Origin: an uncultured Pelagibacteraceae bacterium
GTDB taxonomy: Bacteria > Pseudomonadota > Alphaproteobacteria > Pelagibacterales > Pelagibacteraceae
DNA: 64,000 bases
Direction: 5' to 3'
Assembly (NCBI GenBank): GCA_902606115.1
Contig: CACLFM010000001.1
Location: 62,001 to 126,000 of the forward strand
This document shows, one piece after another, positions 62,987-64,000 of this stretch (positions are counted from its first letter, which is position 1; every line of letters starts with the position of its first letter). A program made the translations under genes and the position numbers. A model generated the notes under the pieces. That model saw nothing but the letters and a program-made list of their open reading frames with translations. It ran no database searches and had not been told where the DNA came from.

Positions 62987-64000
62987 TTATTAGTTTTTTA
63001 TATTCTGAATAAGTTGAAAAACACATTTTTTCAACATTAAATTTTTGCTCAACATTTTTTCTTCCACTATTTCCCATGGCATTTAGTGTTGTATCATCAG
63101 ATCTAAAAATATTATCGATTTTTTCACTTAGAGATTTTGGATCTTCAGACTTAAACAATAGTCCCGTTCTATTATCAACGATAGTCTCTTTAGAGCCACC
63201 AATATCACTGGCTATAATTGGTCTTTTCATTGACTGGGCCTCTACAGATACTCTTCCAAAAGCCTCGGGTTCAATTGAAGCGGATACCACTACATTTGCT
63301 ATACTATAAGCAACAGGCATTGAATTTGCGTGTTCTAAAAAAATAACATCATTATTAAGTCTATGTTGTTCAACTAATCTTACTAATTTTTTTTTATATG
63401 TATCTCTTCCTTGATTTGACCCCAAAATAATAGCTACAAAATTTTTGTATTTAAAATTATTTTTTAAAATATTTAAAGACTCTATTAACAACTCTTGACC
63501 TTTCCACTCTGTTAAACGTCCTGGCATAAGAATAATTTTTTTACCTGGTTCAATGTTTAATTTTGCAAAAAATTTTGTTCTTTCTTTTTTGTTTATATTA
63601 TTTGGATCATAATATTCTGTATTAATACCTCTGAATATTACTAAAAATTTTTTCATTTTAGGGACATGTTCAGGATAATTTTCTGAAATATGTTTGAATA
63701 TAAAATTTGAGCCAGCTATTACACAATCTGACTTAAGCATAATTGAATTATAATATTTTTTTAATGACGAATTAAAGTTATATGTACCATGGAATGTAGT
63801 AACCAACTTACACCTAGTAATTTTAGCAACAAAATAACATGACCAAGCAGGAGCTCTACTTCTTACATGGATGACATTAATTCTATAAAGAAATACTATT
63901 AATGTTAAAATTAAAATATTTAAGATCATTAATATTGGATTTTTGCTGTGAACTGGAGTTTTGAATAATCTAACTTTTTTTTTGTTGATATATTTAGTTA
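62979..64000 (-). CDS. Glycosyltransferase family 4, 5' end beyond the window
   Basis: A GT-B glycosyltransferase whose frame stays open to the right edge, so the true start is outside the window. The last 339 codons are seen. Features are HVRSRAPAWSCYFVAK (a segment common in SAR11 and other alphaproteobacterial GT4 proteins), the donor site RLTEWKGQELLIESL and EAFGRVSVEAQSMKRPIIASDIGG. It probably acts in LPS or surface glycan synthesis. The ATG at 63929 is internal, since upstream codons continue sensibly with no stop. Confidence 0.86.
   Translation of the reverse strand, partial: TKYINKKKVRLFKTPVHSKNPILMILNILILTLIVFLYRINVIHVRSRAPAWSCYFVAKITRCKLVTTFHGTYNFNSSLKKYYNSIMLKSDCVIAGSNFIFKHISENYPEHVPKMKKFLVIFRGINTEYYDPNNINKKERTKFFAKLNIEPGKKIILMPGRLTEWKGQELLIESLNILKNNFKYKNFVAIILGSNQGRDTYKKKLVRLVEQHRLNNDVIFLEHANSMPVAYSIANVVVSASIEPEAFGRVSVEAQSMKRPIIASDIGGSKETIVDNRTGLLFKSEDPKSLSEKIDNIFRSDDTTLNAMGNSGRKNVEQKFNVEKMCFSTYSEYKKLINA

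Overview
The window looks like a chromosomal segment of a streamlined, AT-rich marine alphaproteobacterium of the SAR11 type (Pelagibacterales). This is inference. It rests on the very low GC content, Lys/Asn/Ile-rich proteins, genes that abut or overlap almost everywhere, almost no intergenic DNA, and several mainly alphaproteobacterial families (DUF2093, a DUF3035/BamF-like lipoprotein, CobS/CobT with a J-domain protein and BolA, a RegB-type kinase). No phage, insertion sequence, integrase or CRISPR array was seen.

Layout. 1-3.7 kb (minus): rsmE, then coxB, coxA and the start of ctaB, for the aa3-type terminal oxidase. 3.7-6.8 kb (plus): a small redox-flavoured operon of HAD dehalogenase, double CDGSH protein, DoxX, pirin and quinone reductase. 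7.2-12.9 kb (plus): ubiA followed by the lipid A/Kdo genes msbA, waaA, lpxK and lpxL. 13-21.4 kb: purD-rsmD facing a long minus-strand run (HAD-IIA, ribF, ileS, lspA, BamF-like lipoprotein, pgi). 21.4-23.6 kb: groES-groEL with a good heat-shock-type promoter and a clear terminator. 23.7-32.2 kb: membrane proteins, a coiled-coil protein with an unclear start, a DapA-family enzyme, a GT9 glycosyltransferase, a J-domain membrane protein, oligopeptidase B and a SET-domain protein. 32.2-38.2 kb: def-fmt-truA, a large secreted protein of unknown function with a one-helix membrane partner, aroK-aroB and bolA. 38.2-41.5 kb: a J-domain protein with CobS and CobT. 41.5-44.9 kb (minus): gyrB and a RegB-like redox sensor kinase.

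45.1-54.6 kb is an accessory-looking cell-surface glycan region with FkbM and sugar C-methyltransferases, a Gfo/Idh oxidoreductase, a sugar-nucleotide epimerase, a sugar isomerase-like TIM barrel, and GT2, GT61, GT17 and DUF4422 glycosyltransferases. A tRNA-Ser(GGA) lies inside it, and a 27-codon epimerase remnant marks its left edge. 54.6-64 kb (minus) is core translation: GT4 (cut by the window end), thrS, infC, rpmI, rplT, pheS, pheT and lepA.

How the genes fit together: the backbone encodes respiration, envelope lipid assembly, translation and protein folding in tightly packed operons. The surface region is spliced between gyrB and lepA and probably varies between strains. The most interesting points are the J-domain/CobS/CobT module with no cobaltochelatase CobN in view, the intact RegB redox and quinone motifs, the epimerase remnant at the island edge, and three convergent gene pairs in which a single TTAA supplies the stop codon on both strands.
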